From Clostridiaceae bacterium (GTDB lineage Bacteria > Bacillota > Clostridia > Peptostreptococcales > Peptostreptococcaceae), in assembly GCA_902362365.1 (NCBI GenBank), contig CABIVQ010000061.1, forward strand, positions 1 to 16,530: a stretch of 16,530 nucleotides of DNA. Reading direction: 5' to 3'. Below the pieces are notes generated by a model that worked only from the letters and a program-made list of their open reading frames with translations, searched no databases and had not been told where the DNA came from. Below, piece by piece: positions 13,997 to 16,530 of the stretch (position 1 is the stretch's first letter; every line of letters begins with the position of its first letter). The translations under genes were made by a program, and so were the position numbers.

Positions 13997-15223
13997 CTAA
14001 CAATTAATACCAGCTAAATATCCTGTTGAAAAAGCTATTTGAAGATTAAATCCACCTGTATATGCATCTACATCTATAACTTCTCCAGCAAAGAATAACC
14101 CTTCTACTAATTTTGATTCCATTGTACTAGCATTTATCTCACTTACCTTAATTCCTCCTGAAGTTACTATAGCTTCTTCAATAGGACGATATCTTTTTAC
14201 CGTAAAAGTAAAATTCTTAAGTAAGCTTACCAAATTTCTTCTTTGTTCTCTAGAAATTTGATGAACTACAGTATCCTTTGGAATATTACTTAGCTCAATT
14301 ATTATTGGAATTAGTTTTTTAGGTAATAAATCATTTAAGGCATTTTCAAATCTTTTGTTAGTGTACTTTTGAAAATCTTTTTGAACTCTTTTATCAAGCT
14401 TTTCCTCATCTAAAGCAGGTTTTAAATCTACTACTATTTTATAATTCTCTTTCGTAGTATCTTTCATTCTACAACTTGCAGATTTTATAATAGGACCATC
14501 AAGACCATACTTTGTAAATTCCATTTCTCCAAAATCATCATATACTTTTTTATTTTTACTATTTAGTACTGTTATTGATACATTCCTTAATGCTAATTTT
14601 TCTAAATCTTTAACAAAACTTTCTTGTACTTCTATACCTATTAATGATGGTTTCGTATCAATTATCGTATGTCCTAATGATTTTGCAAACTTGTATCCAT
14701 CTCCTGTTGAACCAGTTAGAGGATAACTCACTCCACCTGTAGCAATAATTACAGAGTCACATTTTATTTCTTTTCTATTTCTTAAAATTACTTTTTCAAC
14801 CTTATTATTAGTGGCTACTATCTTATTTACTTCTGCGTTTAGCTCTAATTTTACTTTTTTGTTTTTTATATGTCTTTCTAATGCATCTACTACATCACGT
14901 GCTTTGTCACTTTCTGGGAAAACCCTTTTTCCTCTTTCTACTCTTGTGTTTACTCCTAAGTTATTAAACATATCTATAACATCGTCATTAGTAAATGTAT
15001 AAAAAGCACTATATAAGAATTTCCCATTAGTAGGTACATTTTCTATTAGTTCCTCAATATCACAAGCATTTGTTATATTACATCTACCTTTACCTGTTAT
15101 TAATAATTTCCTTCCAACTCTATGCTGTTTTTCAAGTAGCACTACATCTAGTCCTCTATCAGCTGCTGTCGCTGCTGCTATCATCCCTGCTGCTCCTGCT
15201 CCTATTACTACTACTTTTTTCAA
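13997..15223 (-). CDS. BaiN/YhiN (HI0933)-family FAD-dependent oxidoreductase
   Basis: A 408-aa flavoprotein. GAGAAG (8-13) with E31 forms the FAD Rossmann fold, GRKLLITGKGRCNITN (37-52) is the family hallmark, ATGGVSYPLTGSTGDGY is the second FAD segment, and AGEVIDVDAYTGGFNLQIA near the C-terminus completes the FAD site. Members are common in bacteria and are poorly characterised; BaiN in bile-acid-converting clostridia is one, but no bai genes are present here, so a bile-acid role should not be assumed. The start is TTG (15221-15223), supported by AAGGTGA at 15228-15234 and by the N-terminus MKKVVVIGAGAAG beginning exactly at the first β-strand. It lies 22 bases after the PAP2 gene and is probably co-transcribed with it. 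Confidence 0.92.
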   Translation of the reverse strand: MKKVVVIGAGAAGMIAAATAADRGLDVVLLEKQHRVGRKLLITGKGRCNITNACDIEELIENVPTNGKFLYSAFYTFTNDDVIDMFNNLGVNTRVERGKRVFPESDKARDVVDALERHIKNKKVKLELNAEVNKIVATNNKVEKVILRNRKEIKCDSVIIATGGVSYPLTGSTGDGYKFAKSLGHTIIDTKPSLIGIEVQESFVKDLEKLALRNVSITVLNSKNKKVYDDFGEMEFTKYGLDGPIIKSASCRMKDTTKENYKIVVDLKPALDEEKLDKRVQKDFQKYTNKRFENALNDLLPKKLIPIIIELSNIPKDTVVHQISREQRRNLVSLLKNFTFTVKRYRPIEEAIVTSGGIKVSEINASTMESKLVEGLFFAGEVIDVDAYTGGFNLQIAFSTGYLAGINC

Positions 15224-15245
15224 ATAATCACCTTCTATATCTTTC

Positions 15246-16181
15246 TTAATCGTCTAAATTTAATCCTTTAAATAAAAGTGGTACTCCTGCTACTGCATAG
15301 AATACAACTAACGAATATCTAATATAATTTGCTATCACACTATAAATTTCAAAGTTTTTAATTTCAAAATACTTAGGTATAATATAGGCTGCAGACTTTA
15401 ATAACACATATACTACACCTAAAGAAATTATACCTATAATAAATCTTTTAAATATTATACTTAGTCTATTTTCATGCTTACTATTTCTACTAAAATTAAT
15501 AGCTTGTCTATTTCTTTTACCAGTATTAAAGTTTATAAATTTATCTTCAACTATGTATCCAATTACAAAACCAGTTAAAATTCCAAAGTATTCTATATAA
15601 GACTCACCATTTATAAAGTATCCAATAATTGCAAATACAATTAATAGTAATATTAAAATCCAATATTTTTTATACTCATCAACATAATCAAATAATCTTA
15701 TAAATACTATACTAAATAGAATTCCAAATAACCAACCAAAAGCCACATCTATAGGCCAATGGACCCCTAAGTATAACCTTGATGTCCCTACAGCTACTAT
15801 CATAATTATCCCCAATACATAAACCCAACTTTGTCTAATTAAAATCATAAAACTAGTCCAAAAAGCTGTTGCAGTTTGAGTATGTCCGCTTGGGAATGAA
15901 TATCCTGTAGCAGTTGAGACCCTCATTGATTCTAAACCTGGAGTACCTATTGGTCTAGGTGCCTTAACAAATTCCTTAACTCCAGTGTTTATAACAAAGT
16001 TACCTATTAAGGAAAATAACATTCTTTGACCATATTTTTTATTAATACACCAATACATTAATGCTGATGCCAACACTATTACAGGTACCTCTGTACTAAT
16101 TGTAAAAATCAAAAACATTGTATTTAGAAATGGAGATCTTATACTCTGAAAAAACATTAATATATTTAATTGAAGACTCAT
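15246..16181 (-). CDS. PAP2-family membrane phosphatase with C-terminal membrane extension
   Basis: A 311-aa integral membrane protein. The PAP2 signature is complete: K69-x6-R76-P77 (KEFVKAPRP), PSGH (97-100) and S134-R135-x5-H141-x3-D145, so it should be an active lipid or isoprenoid-phosphate phosphatase facing the outside. Typical substrates are undecaprenyl pyrophosphate, phosphatidylglycerol phosphate or phosphatidate; which one cannot be told. The PAP2 core ends near residue 165. The remaining ~145 residues hold about four more hydrophobic segments (about 170-190, 193-215, 245-268, 283-305) and a basic loop (215-243) of no recognised function. AGGAGG at 16193-16198 precedes the ATG by 11 bases. 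A TATAAT on the minus strand (16223-16218) is a likely -10; no good -35 is seen. Confidence 0.9.
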   Translation of the reverse strand: MSLQLNILMFFQSIRSPFLNTMFLIFTISTEVPVIVLASALMYWCINKKYGQRMLFSLIGNFVINTGVKEFVKAPRPIGTPGLESMRVSTATGYSFPSGHTQTATAFWTSFMILIRQSWVYVLGIIMIVAVGTSRLYLGVHWPIDVAFGWLFGILFSIVFIRLFDYVDEYKKYWILILLLIVFAIIGYFINGESYIEYFGILTGFVIGYIVEDKFINFNTGKRNRQAINFSRNSKHENRLSIIFKRFIIGIISLGVVYVLLKSAAYIIPKYFEIKNFEIYSVIANYIRYSLVVFYAVAGVPLLFKGLNLDD

Positions 16182-16367
16182 TCTATAGCCATCCTCCTAA
16201 TCTATTCTCATATTGCAATTATACATAATTTTATTAAATAAATATATCTTTATTTAATTAACTAATCTTATTTTAATCTTTTCTTTACAAAATATATAAA
16301 AAATATAAAATTTAACTAAAACATTTACTTAATTTCTTATCTTATTAATAAAATTATTATGATTTTT
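16182..16367. other. AT-rich leader and spacer upstream of the PAP2 gene
   Basis: Gene-free, very AT-rich stretch. It contains the PAP2 ribosome site and a probable -10 (16218-16223). I see no other supported feature, and no open frame with a ribosome site. Confidence 0.5.
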
Positions 16368-16435
16368 ATGCAACAAAAAAAGGCCTATCTTAAAATATTA
16401 TATTTTAAGTGGCCTCATTTGTTCTAGTGTTGCAT
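16368..16435 (-). terminator. Nested hairpin / intrinsic terminator at the right edge
   Basis: The inner stem AGGCC...GGCCT (16381-16385 with 16411-16415) encloses CTTAAAAT/ATTTTAAG. On the minus strand it is followed by a run of seven T (A run at 16374-16380), a good leftward terminator. An outer 8-bp stem, ATGCAACA (16368-16375) with TGTTGCAT (16428-16435), encloses it and includes part of the T-tract side. The gene or RNA it ends must lie to the right, beyond or at the window edge. Confidence 0.75.
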
Positions 16436-16463
16436 TAATGTAAAATTTAATACTTTACAAAAT

Positions 16464-16507
16464 AACCCTCATGATTTTAGAGCTAACGCTCAATTATTAT
16501 GAGGGTT
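16464..16507. terminator. Second hairpin at the right edge
   Basis: AACCCTCAT (16464-16472) pairs with ATGAGGGTT (16499-16507), capped by GAGC-TAAC-GCTC (16480-16491). On the plus strand a T-run follows after three bases (16511-16516); on the minus strand TTATTTTGT follows. It could be a terminator in either direction or part of a structured RNA with the neighbouring hairpins. A small 5-bp stem, GTAAA/TTTAC (16440-16458), lies between the two. Confidence 0.55.
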
Positions 16508-16530
16508 GAAATTTTTTCCATTTTATTTTT

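Noticed and set aside
13997..15223. Assignment as a true BaiN bile-acid enzyme
   Set aside because: Only family-level motifs are present and no bai operon gene is nearby; most members of this family have other, unknown roles.
1..16530. CRISPR array, insertion sequence, prophage, toxin-antitoxin or biosynthetic cluster
   Set aside because: No direct repeats with spacers, transposase or integrase motifs, or typical cluster genes were seen on either strand.

Overview
The window is low-GC, densely coding DNA of an anaerobic, spore-forming Firmicute. An α/β-type small acid-soluble spore protein shows sporulation, and a full-length pyruvate:ferredoxin oxidoreductase shows clostridial-type anaerobic metabolism. 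Codon use, strong AGGAGG-type ribosome sites and gene types fit Clostridia, most likely Peptostreptococcaceae (Clostridioides/Paraclostridium/Romboutsia relatives). The family-level placement is inference from gene content. I see no mobile element, CRISPR array, rRNA or tRNA, and nothing that looks recently transferred.

Layout, left to right. Positions 1-4700 hold two leftward metabolic genes, each with its own signals: nifJ (PFOR, strong promoter and terminator) and deoC (deoxyribose-phosphate aldolase). At 4683-4994 a 312-bp divergent spacer with three dyads separates deoC from a rightward HxlR-type regulator. That regulator ends in a bidirectional terminator shared with the leftward pduL (phosphotransacylase). 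Positions 6086-9553 carry a tight leftward aroC-aroB-aroA run with overlapping reading frames. Upstream, also leftward, come a small membrane protein, a GAF-GAF-PP2C (SpoIIE/RsbU-type) phosphatase and a four-cysteine flavoprotein; the last two look translationally coupled.

Position 12705 starts an orphan lysine-rich rightward gene. It converges on a 56-codon leftward gene at 13361-13531 across a second bidirectional terminator. Then come the leftward spore protein gene, a BaiN/YhiN-family flavoprotein and a PAP2 membrane phosphatase. The right edge (16182-16530) has no gene but carries three consecutive hairpins, one of them a good leftward terminator.

How the genes work together: PFOR makes acetyl-CoA and reduced ferredoxin from pyruvate; PduL can convert acyl-CoA to acyl-phosphate for ATP formation; DeoC returns deoxyribose carbon as glyceraldehyde-3-phosphate and acetaldehyde. 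AroB, AroA and AroC are three of the seven shikimate-pathway steps; the remaining four enzymes are not in the window. The most interesting points are a class II-type AroA with a shortened N-terminus, the phosphatase/Fe-S-flavoprotein pair, a cysteine-patterned HxlR regulator beside dyads, a small gene below usual length cut-offs, and the structured right edge. I found no convincing wholly new multi-gene system.
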